DNA from: Gallionella sp.
Lineage (GTDB): Bacteria > Pseudomonadota > Gammaproteobacteria > Burkholderiales > Gallionellaceae
Length of the DNA: 64,000 bases
Reading direction: 5' to 3'
Assembly: GCA_030682375.1 (NCBI GenBank)
Contig: JAUXOL010000022.1
Location: forward strand, 355,364-419,363
Numbering within the stretch: the stretch's first letter is position 1; every line of letters begins with the position of its first letter. Position numbers and translations under genes: made by a program. Positions 34,054 through 44,221 of this stretch are shown one piece after another. The notes beneath the pieces were generated by a model that was given only the letters and a program-made list of their open reading frames with translations, had not been told where the DNA came from and did not search any database.

Positions 34054-34479
34054 ATGGCAATGACCGTACATGTCGACGTAGTTAGCGCGGAGGAGCAAAT
34101 CTTCTCCGGGCTGGCGGAAGTCGTGATCGTTCCCGGCGAGATGGGCGAACTGGGTATCTACCCGCGCCACACCGCGCTGATGACCCGCATCAAACCGGGT
34201 GCAGTGCGCATCAAGCGTCCCGACCAGGAACAGGAAGAGCTGATCTACGTATCGGGCGGCATGCTGGAAGTGCAACCCAGCGTGGTCACCATCCTGGCCG
34301 ACACCGCGATCCGCGGTGGCGACCTGGACGAGGCTCGTGCGATGGAAGCCAAGCAGGCGGCGGAAGAGGCGATGCGCAATCGCACCTCCGACATCGACTA
34401 CGCTCAGGCGCAAGCCGAGCTGGCCGAAGCCATCGCCCAGCTGCGTGCGATCCAGCAACTGCGCAAGCAGACGCACTGA
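34054..34479 (+). CDS. atpC: ATP synthase F1 subunit epsilon
   Basis: A rotor subunit that inhibits ATP hydrolysis. The 141 residues have the N-terminal beta-sandwich ([36 protein letters not shown]) and a C-terminal two-helix inhibitory arm rich in Ala and Glu. It is the last gene of the operon, followed by an intrinsic terminator. Confidence 0.96.
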   Translation: MAMTVHVDVVSAEEQIFSGLAEVVIVPGEMGELGIYPRHTALMTRIKPGAVRIKRPDQEQEELIYVSGGMLEVQPSVVTILADTAIRGGDLDEARAMEAKQAAEEAMRNRTSDIDYAQAQAELAEAIAQLRAIQQLRKQTH

Positions 34480-34503
34480 TCGCATTCGGCAAGGCAGCAT
34501 CGG

Positions 34504-34529
34504 AAAAAGCAGCTTCGGCTGCTTTTTTT
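34504..34529 (+). terminator. Intrinsic terminator of the atp operon
   Basis: A ten-base stem AAAAAGCAGC / GCTGCTTTTT closed by a TTCG tetraloop and followed by a T run. It lies 25 bases after the atpC stop. This is a textbook Rho-independent terminator. Confidence 0.93.
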
Positions 34530-34606
34530 GTATCTGTCGCACGAGCGTACGATGCATTTCTGCGCACAAGCCATTAAACTGCGCTGGTTAAATCCGGGTG
34601 TCTGTC

Positions 34607-36382
34607 ATGACTAAAGAGAATTTCATCGCCGCGCAACAAGGCCAGAAGCTGACGCTGGAATTCCTGCTGCGCTGGCTGGTGCGCGACGACATGCTGCCGG
34701 CCCCGGAGGCCGACAAGCTGCTGAAGCGCTATCGCGGTGAGCACGTGCATCCGCTGGTCGTGATCGGCGAGCAGAAGTGGCGCAGCACCCTGCCGCCGAA
34801 CAAGCTGCTTACGGTCGAGTTCCTCACCGAATGGCTGGCCGTCCATGTGGGCATGACCTATTTCCATATCGATCCGCTGCAATTGAATTTCGGCGGCATC
34901 GGCAATCTGGTCTCCAAATCCTATGCCGACCGTCTGAAGATCATGCCGGTGCGCGTCGCCGAACGCGAGGTGACCATCGCCACGGCCGAGCCTTTCGTCA
35001 CCGAGTGGGTACCGGAACTCGAACGTGCGCTGAACATGAAGATCAAGCTCGTGCTGGCCAGCCCGCTCGACATCAACCACTATCTGCCGGAGATATACAA
35101 CCTCGCCCAATCGGTGCAGCTCGCCAACAAGGCCAAGGCCGGCCAGCCGGTAGGTGTGCAAAACTTCGAGCAGCTGGTCGAACTGGGCAAGAACAAGAAC
35201 CTGGACGCCAACGAGCAGCATGTCGTGACGCTGGTGGACTGGTTGTTCAAGTATGCCTTCGAGCAGCGCGCCAGCGATATTCACCTCGAGCCGCGCCGCG
35301 ACATCGGCATCGTGCGTTTCCGCATCGACGGCGTGCTGCATCAGGTTTACCAGCTGCCGGCCACGGTCACCAGCGCGATCACCAACCGTATCAAGCTGCT
35401 CGGCCGCATGGACATGGTCGAGAAGCGCAGGCCGCAGGACGGCCGCATCAAGACCGTCAGCACCGAAGGCGACGAGATCGAGCTGCGCCTGTCCACCATG
35501 CCCACCGCCTTCGGCGAGAAGCTGGTGATGCGTATCTTCGACCCGGAGATATTGGTGAAGAACTTCGCCGATCTCGGCTTCTCGCGCGAGCAGACTACGC
35601 AGTGGAATGACTGGACGCGCCAGCCCAACGGCATCATCCTGGTCACCGGGCCGACGGGCTCCGGAAAGACCACCACGCTGTATTCCACGCTGAAGCAACT
35701 CGCCACGCCCGAGGTCAACGTCTGCACCGTCGAAGACCCGATCGAGATGATCGAGCCGGCATTCAACCAGATGCAGGTGCAGCACAACATCGGCCTGAAC
35801 TTCGCCGACGGCATCCGCACGCTGCTGCGGCAGGACCCGGACATCATCATGGTCGGCGAGATCCGCGACGCCGAGACCGCCGAGATGGCGATCCAGGCCG
35901 CGCTGACCGGCCACCTCGTGCTGTCGTCGCTGCACACCAACGACGCACCATCGGCGATCTCCCGCCTGCTCGAACTGGGCGTGCCGCCCTACCTGCTGAA
36001 CGCCACATTACTGGGCGTGATGGCGCAGCGCCTCGCACGCACGCTGTGCCCACACTGCAAGACCAAGAGCGATCTGGCCGACGACATCTGGCAGGAACTG
36101 GTCAGCCCGTGGAAGGCCGCCAAACCCGCGCAGGCCTATGTCGCTACCGGTTGCCTGGAATGCCGCATGACCGGCTATCGCGGCCGTACCGGTATCTACG
36201 AGATGCTGCCGCTCAGCGCGGAGATGAAGAAGCTGGTGGTCAGGGATGCCGAACTGGACAAGATCAAGGCGCTGGCGCGAAAAGAGGGCATGAGGCCGTT
36301 GCGACTCTCCGGCGCGGAGAAGGTCGCCACCGGCCTGACCACCGCCGAGGAGATCATCAAGATCGCCCCCCCGCTGGAATAG
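34607..36382 (+). CDS. GspE/PilB-type secretion ATPase
   Basis: A hexameric traffic ATPase of the type II secretion/type IV pilus family, 591 residues from the ATG chosen (a GTG three codons earlier is possible). It has an N-terminal GspE domain with two MshEN-like segments, then the ATPase core: GPTGSGKTTTLYSTL (Walker A, about residue 345), Asp-box EDPIEM, LLRQDPDIIMVGEIRD (Walker B) and the His box HLVLSSLHTNDAPSA. A C-terminal zinc-binding C-x2-C pair (LCPHC and CLEC) completes the GspE pattern. No other secretion or pilus gene is nearby, so its partner machine is encoded elsewhere. Confidence 0.9.
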   Translation: MTKENFIAAQQGQKLTLEFLLRWLVRDDMLPAPEADKLLKRYRGEHVHPLVVIGEQKWRSTLPPNKLLTVEFLTEWLAVHVGMTYFHIDPLQLNFGGIGNLVSKSYADRLKIMPVRVAEREVTIATAEPFVTEWVPELERALNMKIKLVLASPLDINHYLPEIYNLAQSVQLANKAKAGQPVGVQNFEQLVELGKNKNLDANEQHVVTLVDWLFKYAFEQRASDIHLEPRRDIGIVRFRIDGVLHQVYQLPATVTSAITNRIKLLGRMDMVEKRRPQDGRIKTVSTEGDEIELRLSTMPTAFGEKLVMRIFDPEILVKNFADLGFSREQTTQWNDWTRQPNGIILVTGPTGSGKTTTLYSTLKQLATPEVNVCTVEDPIEMIEPAFNQMQVQHNIGLNFADGIRTLLRQDPDIIMVGEIRDAETAEMAIQAALTGHLVLSSLHTNDAPSAISRLLELGVPPYLLNATLLGVMAQRLARTLCPHCKTKSDLADDIWQELVSPWKAAKPAQAYVATGCLECRMTGYRGRTGIYEMLPLSAEMKKLVVRDAELDKIKALARKEGMRPLRLSGAEKVATGLTTAEEIIKIAPPLE

Positions 36383-36392
36383 AAAATTTAGT

Positions 36393-36440
36393 ACCGTTCA
36401 TCCTGAGTAGCCCGCATTGCGGGCGTATCGAAGGATAACT
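36393..36440. repeat. REP-like dispersed repeat, copy 1
   Basis: The element contains TCATCCTGAGTAGCCCGC, a short GCCCGC/GCGGGC hairpin and GTATCGAAGGAT. Its reverse complement closely matches the element at 41046-41088, and the frame of the unit recurs at 41104-41159. It lies in the convergent gap between the GspE-like gene and the PhnA-like gene, and its hairpin may double as a transcript end. Confidence 0.7.
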
Positions 36441-36474
36441 CACTGATCAGGCGAGATTTCTGAAGTCGGAAGAC

Positions 36475-36816
36475 CTAAGCTTTCTTGACGAATTCCGTCT
36501 TCAACTGCATCGCGCCGATGCCGTCGATCTTGCAGTCGATGTCATGGTCGCCGTCGATCAGGCGGATGTTCTTGACCTTGGTACCGACCTTGACCACCGA
36601 GGACGAACCCTTGATCTTCAAGTCCTTGATGACCGTCACCGAATCGCCGTCGACCAGCACGTTGCCGAAGGCATCCTTGTAGACGCGCTGCTGCTCGCCG
36701 GCATCGGCGGGTGCATCCTTAGGCCACTCGTGCGCGCACTCCGGGCAGACATAATTACTGCCGTCCTCGTACGCATATTCCGAACCGCATTGTGGACACT
36801 TGGGCAAACCGCTCAT
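36475..36816 (-). CDS. yjdM: PhnA/YjdM family zinc-ribbon protein
   Basis: A 113-residue protein with an N-terminal zinc ribbon ([13 protein letters not shown] and VCPECAHEW, four cysteines) and the C-terminal PhnA domain with the [16 protein letters not shown] signature. The E. coli homologue was named PhnA, but a direct role in phosphonate use is not supported; the function remains uncertain. It stands alone on the minus strand, convergent with the GspE-like gene. Confidence 0.92.
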   Translation of the reverse strand: MSGLPKCPQCGSEYAYEDGSNYVCPECAHEWPKDAPADAGEQQRVYKDAFGNVLVDGDSVTVIKDLKIKGSSSVVKVGTKVKNIRLIDGDHDIDCKIDGIGAMQLKTEFVKKA

Positions 36817-36978
36817 GATGGATTCCTTGTTGAAAATCGATGAAATTGCGAAAGGCGGGCAGTTTAGTCGCCGTAAGCGGAATGTGGAAGAGTCGGGGGA
36901 CTAACAGCCCGCTCGACCGGTGAATTGCGGGCGCGGCATCGGCTATAATCCGCCATCTTCAAATCGACGGACTATCCC

Positions 36979-38337
36979 GTGTTGAACATCGTCATCCTCG
37001 CGGCCGGCAAGGGCACGCGCATGTATTCCGACAGACCCAAGGTGTTGCACGCATTGGCGGGCAAGCCGCTGGTGCGGCATGTGCTCGATTGCGCGGCGAC
37101 ACTTGGGCCGCAACGCGTCTGCGTGGTGTACGGACATGGCGGCGAGATGGTGCCGCAGGCGCTGGCACAATATGGCGCGCAGTTCGTGATCCAGGAGCCG
37201 CAGCTCGGCACCGGCCATGCGGTGCAGCAGGCGATGCCGCATCTGCCGGACGAGGGCCGCACGCTGGTGCTGTACGGCGACGTGCCGCTGACCCAGCACA
37301 GTACCTTGCACCAGATGCAGCAGGCCGGCGAGGGGCTGGTGCTGCTGACCGTCACGCTGGATAACCCCACCGGCTACGGCCGCATCGTGCGCGATGCTCA
37401 AGGCGACGTGCAGTGCATCGTCGAAGAAAAGGATGCGACACCGGAGCAGCGCGAGATACGCGAGGTGAACACCGGCATCCTGCTCGCGCCCACCGCGCAG
37501 TTGCGCGACTGGCTGAGCAGGCTGGGCAACAACAACGCGCAGGGCGAGTACTACCTGACCGACATCGTCGGCATGGCGGTGCGGCAGGGCGTCGCGGTGC
37601 ATACGGTGCAGCCTGCGCAGCGCTGGGAGGTCGAGGGCATCAACAACAAGATGCAGCTTGCCGCGCTGGAGCGCACCTGGCAGCGGGTCGAGGCCGAGCG
37701 CCTGCTGGCACAGGGCGTGACGCTGGCCGATCCGGCGCGCATTGACGTGCGCGGCAAGCTGGTCTGCGGGCGTGATGTCGAGATCGACATCGGCTGTATC
37801 TTCGAGGGCGACGTGACGCTGGGCGACAACGTGCGCGTGGGCGCTTACAGCGTGATCCGCAACGCGACGGTCGCCACCGGCACAGACATCGCGCCCTACA
37901 CTCATATCGACAGCAGCATCGTGGGAGCCAACTGCCATATCGGCCCCTATGCGCGGCTGCGTCCCGGCACCAGGCTTGCGGACGGCGCGCATATCGGCAA
38001 CTTCGTCGAGATCAAGAACAGCGACATCGGATCGGGCAGCAAGGCCAACCACCTGAGCTACATCGGTGACAGCACGGTCGGCAGCCGCGTCAACATCGGC
38101 GCCGGTACGATCACTTGCAACTACGATGGCGCGAACAAGTTCCGCACGGTGATCGGCGACGACGCCTTCATCGGCTCGGACACTCAACTGGTCGCACCGG
38201 TGACCGTGGGCCGCGGTGCGACGATAGGTGCGGGCTCGACCATCACCAAGGACACGCCGGACAACGAACTGACGCTGTCGCGCAGCAAGCAGCTCACCAT
38301 CACCGGCTGGAAACGGCCACAGAAGGGAAAGAAATAA
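36979..38337 (+). CDS. glmU: Bifunctional GlmU (UDP-GlcNAc synthesis)
   Basis: Acetylates glucosamine-1-phosphate and transfers UMP to make UDP-GlcNAc for peptidoglycan and LPS. The 452 residues comprise an N-terminal uridylyltransferase ([18 protein letters not shown]) and a C-terminal left-handed beta helix of hexapeptide repeats (about 250 on) with the acetyltransferase NYDGANKF block. The start is GTG (a TTG follows immediately). Its stop is one base before the glmS ATG, which links two successive steps of the same pathway. Confidence 0.97.
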   Translation: MLNIVILAAGKGTRMYSDRPKVLHALAGKPLVRHVLDCAATLGPQRVCVVYGHGGEMVPQALAQYGAQFVIQEPQLGTGHAVQQAMPHLPDEGRTLVLYGDVPLTQHSTLHQMQQAGEGLVLLTVTLDNPTGYGRIVRDAQGDVQCIVEEKDATPEQREIREVNTGILLAPTAQLRDWLSRLGNNNAQGEYYLTDIVGMAVRQGVAVHTVQPAQRWEVEGINNKMQLAALERTWQRVEAERLLAQGVTLADPARIDVRGKLVCGRDVEIDIGCIFEGDVTLGDNVRVGAYSVIRNATVATGTDIAPYTHIDSSIVGANCHIGPYARLRPGTRLADGAHIGNFVEIKNSDIGSGSKANHLSYIGDSTVGSRVNIGAGTITCNYDGANKFRTVIGDDAFIGSDTQLVAPVTVGRGATIGAGSTITKDTPDNELTLSRSKQLTITGWKRPQKGKK

Positions 38338-38338
38338 C

Positions 38339-40165
38339 ATGTGTGGAATCGTAGGCGCCATCGCCGAACGCAATGTCGTGCCCATTCTGCTGGAAGGCCT
38401 GCAGCGTCTGGAATACCGCGGTTACGACTCGGCCGGTCTGGTCGTCGTCCGTGAAGGGAAGCTGGAACGCGTGCGCAGCACCGGCCGTGTCGCCGATTTG
38501 CGCGAGCGCAGTGCCGCGACCGAAGGCCCGCTGGGCATCGCGCACACGCGCTGGGCGACGCACGGCGTACCCAGCGAGCGCAACGCCCACCCGCACCTGA
38601 GCCATGACCGCATCGCGGTGGTGCACAACGGCATCATCGAAAATTATGAGGAGTTGCGCACCAGCCTGACCGCAGCCGGTTATGTGTTCACTTCGGACAC
38701 CGATACCGAGGTCATCGCTCACCTGATCCACAGCCATTATGTGCAAGGGTTTTCGCTGCTGGCGGCAACCCAAGCTTCGCTTGCCGAGCTAGTGGGCGCT
38801 TACGCCATCGGCGTGGTCGCCTGCGACGAGCCGGATCGGCTGGTCTGCGCGCGGCGGGGCAGCCCACTGTTGCTGGGCGTCGGCATCGGCGAGCACTTCA
38901 TCGCCTCCGATGTGTCCGCGCTGCTGCCGGTGACGCGCCAGGTGGTGTATCTGGAAGAAGGCGACGTGGTCGAACTGAAGCGCGACGGCTATCGCATCTT
39001 CGACGCCAAGGGCGCGCAGATCGAACGCCCGGTGCAGACCAGCGAGCTGTCCAACGAGAGTGTCGAGCTCGGTGCGTACCGCCACTACATGCAGAAGGAG
39101 ATCCACGAGCAGCCGCAGGCGCTGGCCAACACGCTGGAATCGGTGTGCAACAGCCAATCGCTGGTGCCCGGCATCTTCGGCGCGGAAGCCGCCGCGACCT
39201 TCGCCGACATCGACAGCATCCTGATTCTCGCCTGCGGCACCAGCAACCATGCCGGACAGGTTGCGCGCTACTGGCTGGAAGAGATCGCCGGCATCCCCTG
39301 CAACGTCGAAATCGCCAGCGAATATCGTTACCGTGTCAGCGTGCCGAACCCGAAGGCGCTGGTGGTGGTGATCTCGCAGTCCGGCGAGACCGCCGACACC
39401 CAGGCTGCGCTGAACCACGCCAAGGCGCAGGGCCATGTGCATACGCTGGCGATCTGCAACGTGCCGGAGAGCGCGCTGGTGCGCCTGTCCAAGCTGCGGC
39501 TGCTGACGCGTGCCGGTCCCGAGATCGGCGTCGCCTCGACCAAGGCGTTCACCACCCAGCTCGCCGCGCTGTTCCTGCTGACGCTGGTGCTGGCCAAGCA
39601 GCGCGGACGACTGACGCAGCAGCAGGAGAGCCAATACCTGCACGAGCTGCGCCACCTGCCCGCCGCAGTGCAGAAGGTGCTGGATCTGGAGCCGCAGATC
39701 GCCAAGCTGGCCGAGCGTTTCGCCGACAAGCACAACGCGCTGTTCCTCGGTCGCGGCATGCATTTCCCGATCGCGCTGGAAGGCGCGCTCAAGCTCAAGG
39801 AGATCTCCTATATCCACGCCGAGGCCTATCCGGCGGGCGAGCTGAAGCACGGCCCGCTGGCGCTGGTGGACAAGGACATGCCGGTAATCTCGGTTGCGCC
39901 GAACGACGCGCTGCTGGAGAAGCTGAAGTCCAATCTGCAGGAAGTGCGCGCCCGCGGCGGCGAGCTGTACGTGTTCGCCGATGCCGACACCCATATCCGC
40001 GCTGCCGACGGCATCCACATCATGCAAATGCCCGAACATGCGGGTTATTTGAGTCCTATTCTGCACACCATCCCGCTGCAACTGCTGGCATATTACGTAG
40101 CGCTGCAAAAGGGGACGGATGTCGATAAGCCGCGTAACCTTGCGAAGTCCGTCACGGTAGAGTGA
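38339..40165 (+). CDS. glmS: Glutamine-fructose-6-phosphate aminotransferase
   Basis: The first committed enzyme of amino-sugar synthesis. The 608 residues contain an N-terminal glutaminase domain starting with the catalytic Cys2 ([10 protein letters not shown]) and the [11 protein letters not shown] signature, then two SIS isomerase domains with CGTSNHAG and SQSGETADT, ending in [12 protein letters not shown] as in the family. It is cotranscribed with glmU. No glmS ribozyme is expected or seen upstream, since glmU abuts it. Confidence 0.98.
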   Translation: MCGIVGAIAERNVVPILLEGLQRLEYRGYDSAGLVVVREGKLERVRSTGRVADLRERSAATEGPLGIAHTRWATHGVPSERNAHPHLSHDRIAVVHNGIIENYEELRTSLTAAGYVFTSDTDTEVIAHLIHSHYVQGFSLLAATQASLAELVGAYAIGVVACDEPDRLVCARRGSPLLLGVGIGEHFIASDVSALLPVTRQVVYLEEGDVVELKRDGYRIFDAKGAQIERPVQTSELSNESVELGAYRHYMQKEIHEQPQALANTLESVCNSQSLVPGIFGAEAAATFADIDSILILACGTSNHAGQVARYWLEEIAGIPCNVEIASEYRYRVSVPNPKALVVVISQSGETADTQAALNHAKAQGHVHTLAICNVPESALVRLSKLRLLTRAGPEIGVASTKAFTTQLAALFLLTLVLAKQRGRLTQQQESQYLHELRHLPAAVQKVLDLEPQIAKLAERFADKHNALFLGRGMHFPIALEGALKLKEISYIHAEAYPAGELKHGPLALVDKDMPVISVAPNDALLEKLKSNLQEVRARGGELYVFADADTHIRAADGIHIMQMPEHAGYLSPILHTIPLQLLAYYVALQKGTDVDKPRNLAKSVTVE

Positions 40166-40276
40166 CCGGCTTTGCGCGCGACTTGCGGCCCAGACTAACG
40201 GTTACATGTCGCGTTAAAGCCCGACCCGTGTTTGGGCCGTTTATCTTTCCCGTCCGATAATCAGGAGACGCACCAC

Positions 40277-41041
40277 ATGGCGGTAATCGCCGTATTCAAT
40301 CAAAAAGGCGGGGTGGGCAAGACCACCACTTGCCTGAACGTGACCGCCGCGCTGAACCTAGCGCAGCAGTCTCCGATCGCGCTCGACATGGACCCGCAGG
40401 GACACCTGACGCTGGCCAGCGGTGCGACGCGGATCGCGCCCGATGCCGGCATGGTGGGTTTCTTCAAGCACAAGACGCCGTTGTCGGAGTTGCTGCACAA
40501 GACCCCGCGCGGCTGGAAGCTGATCCCGGCCTCGCTGGAACTGGCCAAGATAGACGCGATGTTCGGCAGCGACCCCAAGGCGGCGACGTTGTTGCGCCGC
40601 GGCATGCAGGACGAGCTCGCGTTCGTCGGTTCGCCGGTGCTGATCGACTGCTGCCCGATGCTGGGTGTGCTGACGCTGAACGCGTTGCTGGCGACCGACC
40701 GCGTGCTGATCCCGGTGTCGGCCGACTTCCTGTCGCTGCAGGGCGTGCATCGCCTGGACAGCGCGCTGAACGTGCTGGAGAAGAAGCTCAACCGCCGCTT
40801 CGAGCGCAAGATCGTCGTGACCCGTTTCGATGCCCGGCGCAAGCTGGCGTTCGAGGTGGACGACAAGCTCAGGGAACGCTACGGCAACTTGGTCTGCACC
40901 ACGCGCATCGGCGAGAACGCCGCGCTCGCGGCTAGCCCGATGCACGGCCAGGACGTGTTCGAGTTCGCCTCGTTCAGTCCCGGTGCGGCGGATTACCGGA
41001 CATTGACCGAGGAGCTGTGGGAAGGCGGCTTCTTCGTCTGA
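40277..41041 (+). CDS. Orphan ParA/MinD-type ATPase
   Basis: A 254-residue deviant Walker ATPase: AVFNQKGGVGKTTTCLNV with signature lysine, DMDPQGHLTLASG, and VLIDCCPMLGVLTLNALL in place of the usual switch sequence with D-x-P-P. The ATG used has CAGGAGACG seven bases before it; an upstream in-frame start is less likely. It differs clearly from the chromosomal ParA of this window and has no ParB partner beside it. Possible roles include positioning of another cargo or a plasmid-derived partition relic. It is followed by REP-like repeats and a shared terminator. Confidence 0.85.
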   Translation: MAVIAVFNQKGGVGKTTTCLNVTAALNLAQQSPIALDMDPQGHLTLASGATRIAPDAGMVGFFKHKTPLSELLHKTPRGWKLIPASLELAKIDAMFGSDPKAATLLRRGMQDELAFVGSPVLIDCCPMLGVLTLNALLATDRVLIPVSADFLSLQGVHRLDSALNVLEKKLNRRFERKIVVTRFDARRKLAFEVDDKLRERYGNLVCTTRIGENAALAASPMHGQDVFEFASFSPGAADYRTLTEELWEGGFFV

Positions 41042-41045
41042 TTCC

Positions 41046-41088
41046 ATCCTTCGATATGCCCGCTATGCGGGCTACTCAGGACGAGCGG
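41046..41088. repeat. REP-like dispersed repeat, copy 2 (inverted)
   Basis: The reverse complement of the element at 36393-36440, with few differences: ATCCTTCGATATGCCCGC, a TAT loop, then GCGGGCTACTCAGGACGA. It begins 4 bases after the orphan ParA stop. Confidence 0.7.
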
Positions 41089-41103
41089 CTATCGTAGGAG
41101 AGA

Positions 41104-41159
41104 AGACCGTTCGTGCTTAGTGCCTTGCGTAGCAAGGCGTATCGAAGCATGAGCGGTCT
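41104..41159. repeat. REP-like dispersed repeat, copy 3
   Basis: A larger palindromic unit with outer arms AGACCG / CGGTCT, a central TGCCTTGCG..AGCAAGGCG stem and the shared GTATCGAAG core. It has the same architecture as copies 1 and 2 and lies next to copy 2, as in bacterial interspersed mosaic elements. Confidence 0.65.
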
Positions 41160-41182
41160 TCGACTACCGAATTCAGGGCAAT

Positions 41183-41211
41183 AAAAAGACCCGCGGCGGC
41201 GGGTCTTTTTT
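41183..41211. terminator. Bidirectional intrinsic terminator
   Basis: A twelve-base stem AAAAAGACCCGC / GCGGGTCTTTTT with a GGCG loop. The A and T runs on both sides let it end transcripts from both directions: the orphan ParA gene on the plus strand and ubiB on the minus strand. Confidence 0.9.
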
Positions 41212-41228
41212 CGTCTTGCGATTTGGCG

Positions 41229-42758
41229 CTACATCCCGAAGCGCAGCGTCTGCCAGGCCAGCAGTCCCAGTATCACGACGATGGCGAGCGACAGTCGGAC
41301 GTTGGTCTTTCTCTGGCGCTCCAGTTCTTTGCGCAGCATTTCGTCGTGCTGACCGGACTGGTGGCTGGTCTCCAGATGGCGGTGAAGCAGGCGCGGCAGT
41401 TGCGGCAGCAGCGCCGCATAACGCGGGGCTTCTTCGCGCAGCGAGTTGAGGAAACCGCGCCAGCCTATCTGTTCGCTCATCCAGCTTTCCAGCCAGGGCT
41501 TCGCGGTCTTCCACAGGTCCAGTTCCGGGTCGAGCTGCAGGCCCAGTCCTTCGATGTTCAGCAGCGTCTTCTGCAGCAACACCAGTTGCGGCTGGACTTC
41601 GATGCCGAAGCGGCGGGAGATCTGGAACAGACGCAGTAGCACGCGACCGAACGACACCTCGCGCAATGGTCGGTCGAAGATGGGTTCGCATACCGAGCGG
41701 ATCGCGCCTTCGAGCTCGTCCACGCGGGTACCGGCAGGCGCCCAGCCGGATTCGATATGCACTTCGGCGACGCGTTTGTAGTCGCGGCGGAAGAAGGCGA
41801 TGAAGTTCTGCGCGAGGTAATGTTTATCGCTGTCGGTCAGCGTGCCCATGATGCCGAAGTCCAGCGCGATGTAGCGGCCGTCCGCGGCCACCTGCACGTT
41901 GCCGGGATGCATGTCGGCGTGGAAGAAGCCGTCGCGGAACACCTGCGAATAGAAGATCTCGACGCCGTTGGCCGCAAGCCGCGGGATGTCGATACCGGCC
42001 TCGCGCAGCGCGCCGACCTGGCTGATCGGGATGCCGTACATGCGCTGCATCACCATCACCTCGCTGCTGCAGAAGTCCCAGTACACCTCGGGGACGACCA
42101 GTAGCGGCGAGTTCGCGAAGTTGCGCTTCAGCTGGCTGGCGCTGGAGGCCTCGCGCATCAGGTCGAGTTCGTCGCGCAGGTGTTTCTCGAACTCCTCGAT
42201 CACCTGGCGCGGCTTGAGGCGGCGGCCGTCTTCCCACAGCCGTTCGACCAGGTCTGCGCAGATATCGAGCAGCGCGATGTCGTGTTCGATCACGCTGGCA
42301 ATGCCGGGGCGCAGTATCTTCACTGCGGCATCGCGCCCGTCCGGCAGCACCGCAAAATGCACCTGTGCGACCGAGGCACTGGCGACAGGGATCTCGTCGA
42401 AGGTCTTGAACACGGCGCTCAGCGGTTTGCCGTAGGCGGCTTCCAGCAGCGCGACGGCCTGCGCCGAAGGGAAGGGCGGCACCTGATCCTGCAGCTTGGC
42501 CAGCTCGTCGGCGAGGTCGGCGGGCATCAGGTCGCGGCGCGTGGACAGCATCTGGCCGAACTTGACGAAGATCGGGCCGAGCGCTTCCAGCGCGAGTCGC
42601 AGCCGCACCGCGCGCGGACGCGAGGTGTCGCGGAAGAACAGCAGAAGGTTCAGCGGTCGCCGTAACCAGCGTACCCTGGCGTGGGCGAGCAGGAACTCGT
42701 CGAGCCCGAAACGCAGCACGACGAAGGCGATCTTCAACAAACGCAACAGACGCAGCAT
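41229..42758 (-). CDS. ubiB: Ubiquinone biosynthesis protein UbiB
   Basis: An atypical kinase/ATPase of the ABC1/ADCK family required for ubiquinone synthesis at the inner membrane. The 509 residues contain the family KxGQ motif in [16 protein letters not shown], an ATP-site Lys region (AAVKILRP), the catalytic-loop HADMHPGNV and the metal-binding ALDFG. One or two membrane helices at the C-terminus ([17 protein letters not shown]) anchor it. It overlaps ubiJ by one base. Confidence 0.96.
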   Translation of the reverse strand: MLRLLRLLKIAFVVLRFGLDEFLLAHARVRWLRRPLNLLLFFRDTSRPRAVRLRLALEALGPIFVKFGQMLSTRRDLMPADLADELAKLQDQVPPFPSAQAVALLEAAYGKPLSAVFKTFDEIPVASASVAQVHFAVLPDGRDAAVKILRPGIASVIEHDIALLDICADLVERLWEDGRRLKPRQVIEEFEKHLRDELDLMREASSASQLKRNFANSPLLVVPEVYWDFCSSEVMVMQRMYGIPISQVGALREAGIDIPRLAANGVEIFYSQVFRDGFFHADMHPGNVQVAADGRYIALDFGIMGTLTDSDKHYLAQNFIAFFRRDYKRVAEVHIESGWAPAGTRVDELEGAIRSVCEPIFDRPLREVSFGRVLLRLFQISRRFGIEVQPQLVLLQKTLLNIEGLGLQLDPELDLWKTAKPWLESWMSEQIGWRGFLNSLREEAPRYAALLPQLPRLLHRHLETSHQSGQHDEMLRKELERQRKTNVRLSLAIVVILGLLAWQTLRFGM

Positions 42759-43339
42759 CAGGAATTACCGGAGGATTTCAGGCGGTTGACGCGCTGTTCG
42801 AGGCGGGCGATGTCGTCGCGCAGCGTGTCCACCTGCTGGACGAAGGTGGCGATCTGAGTCGGCTTGACCAGCAGCGGATGCTCCTCGGTCCAGAATTCGG
42901 CAGCGGCCTGCGACAGGTTGAGCGCGGCATCTTGCAACTGCTGCTTGCCGTCATGCGCCGCCTGCACGATGCGTTCGGCGGCGACGTCGCCGGTGATGCG
43001 GCTCAGGTCTTCCGCCGCATCCCAGCGCAGGTTGCGGAACAGGAAGAAGATCTCAGTGAGCAACGCGGCATCGCCCTCGCTGCGGATATCCGCATGAGCA
43101 CGCTCGTCGTGCAGCGCCAGGCGCGGCAGCAAGGAAGGGGCGATCGTGCAGACCGCATCGGCGGTCGCCGATGTGTCGGCGCCGGTCAGCATGCCGTCCG
43201 GCAGCACGGTCCAAGCGAACGAAAACGGCGCGATATCGAATCGCGCCGTCTTGCCGGCGAAGCGCACTAGCCGCTCCTGCGCCCAGTGGTTCTGCTGGAG
43301 CAGATGGTTCAGTGCTGCTGCGGTCGGCTGGGCAAACAT
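42758..43339 (-). CDS. ubiJ: Ubiquinone biosynthesis accessory factor UbiJ
   Basis: A 193-residue lipid-binding protein with an SCP2 domain (about residues 15-115) and a C-terminal coiled coil ([21 protein letters not shown]). In E. coli UbiJ scaffolds the soluble Ubi complex with UbiK and binds the hydrophobic intermediates. The one-base overlap with ubiB and its distance from ubiE match a split ubiE-ubiJ-ubiB arrangement, interrupted here by about 4 kb of other genes. Confidence 0.88.
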   Translation of the reverse strand: MFAQPTAAALNHLLQQNHWAQERLVRFAGKTARFDIAPFSFAWTVLPDGMLTGADTSATADAVCTIAPSLLPRLALHDERAHADIRSEGDAALLTEIFFLFRNLRWDAAEDLSRITGDVAAERIVQAAHDGKQQLQDAALNLSQAAAEFWTEEHPLLVKPTQIATFVQQVDTLRDDIARLEQRVNRLKSSGNS

Positions 43340-43348
43340 CGGGGAGGA

Positions 43349-44197
43349 TTAATTCAGCGCGGTCTGCTGGATACCGGCGAGCAGCCAGACCGACTTGTCG
43401 TCGCGCAGGTCCTTCTGCACATGCCAGATCTCGTCGATGCTCTCCGGTGCGCCGTCGTTCTCGCGCAGCTGGCCTGTGAAACGCACGCTGGCGATCGCGT
43501 AATCGCCTTCGTTCGCTACTTCCAGCAGGTCGGTGTTGATGGCCAGCACGTCGGTCTTCTGCGGCGCATCGTCGCGTTCCTGCATCTGCATCGAGATCTC
43601 GGCGAACATCTCGGGCGTGGTGTATTCGCGGATGTCGTTCAGGTCCTTGCGGTCGTTCGCGGCCTGCAGGCGGATGAAGCTGGTCTTTGCGCTGCGCAGG
43701 AAGCTGTCGGCCGGGAAGTCGGCCGGGATGTTGCGCGCGCTCTGCATCGGAGCTGCGGCGGAGCCGCCGGACAGCGGTTGGGATACCGGCTGCTGGGCGC
43801 CGCCGTAGGGTGCACCTGCGCCGGCGTATTGCATTGCCGCGGGCTGCTGTTTCTTGCGCAGCATGGCCACCAGGAACATCACCGCGACGACCGCGAGCAC
43901 GATCATCAGTATCACGCCCAGTTCTTCGCCGAAGCCGAAATGCGAGGCCAGTGCGGCCAGACCCAGTCCGGCGGCGATGCCTGCCAGCGGGCCCATCCAC
44001 TTGTTGCCTTGTTTGGCCGGGGTCGCGTTCTGCATCGGAGAAGGTGCGGCGGCAGGAGCTTGCTGCGCCTGTTGCGGCGACATCGAACGTTGCTTGCCGA
44101 AGCTGCCGCCTCCGCCCAGGCGCTTGGCCTCAGCCGTTGCGGCGAACAGGGTCAGACAGGTCATGGCGATGGTCAACAGGGTCAAGAAGCGTTTCAT
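43349..44197 (-). CDS. Tim44-like domain exported membrane protein
   Basis: A 282-residue protein with an N-terminal signal sequence (FLTLLTIAMTCLTLFAATAEA), a Gly/Gln/Pro-rich linker, one or two membrane helices at about residues 68-112 (LGVILMIVLAVVAVMFLVAM), another low-complexity stretch, and a C-terminal Tim44-like/NTF2-like domain (FLRSAKTSFIRLQAANDRKDL to the end). Bacterial members of this family are of unknown role, possibly in membrane protein quality control. It is 9 bases upstream of ubiJ and probably cotranscribed. Confidence 0.85.
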   Translation of the reverse strand: MKRFLTLLTIAMTCLTLFAATAEAKRLGGGGSFGKQRSMSPQQAQQAPAAAPSPMQNATPAKQGNKWMGPLAGIAAGLGLAALASHFGFGEELGVILMIVLAVVAVMFLVAMLRKKQQPAAMQYAGAGAPYGGAQQPVSQPLSGGSAAAPMQSARNIPADFPADSFLRSAKTSFIRLQAANDRKDLNDIREYTTPEMFAEISMQMQERDDAPQKTDVLAINTDLLEVANEGDYAIASVRFTGQLRENDGAPESIDEIWHVQKDLRDDKSVWLLAGIQQTALN

Positions 44198-44221
44198 GCG
44201 ATTCCTCGTGTGTGGTTAAGA

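Noticed and set aside
34598..34606. GTG start for the GspE-like ATPase
   Set aside because: The ATG three codons later is a more typical start; the difference is trivial and undecided by a ribosome-binding site.
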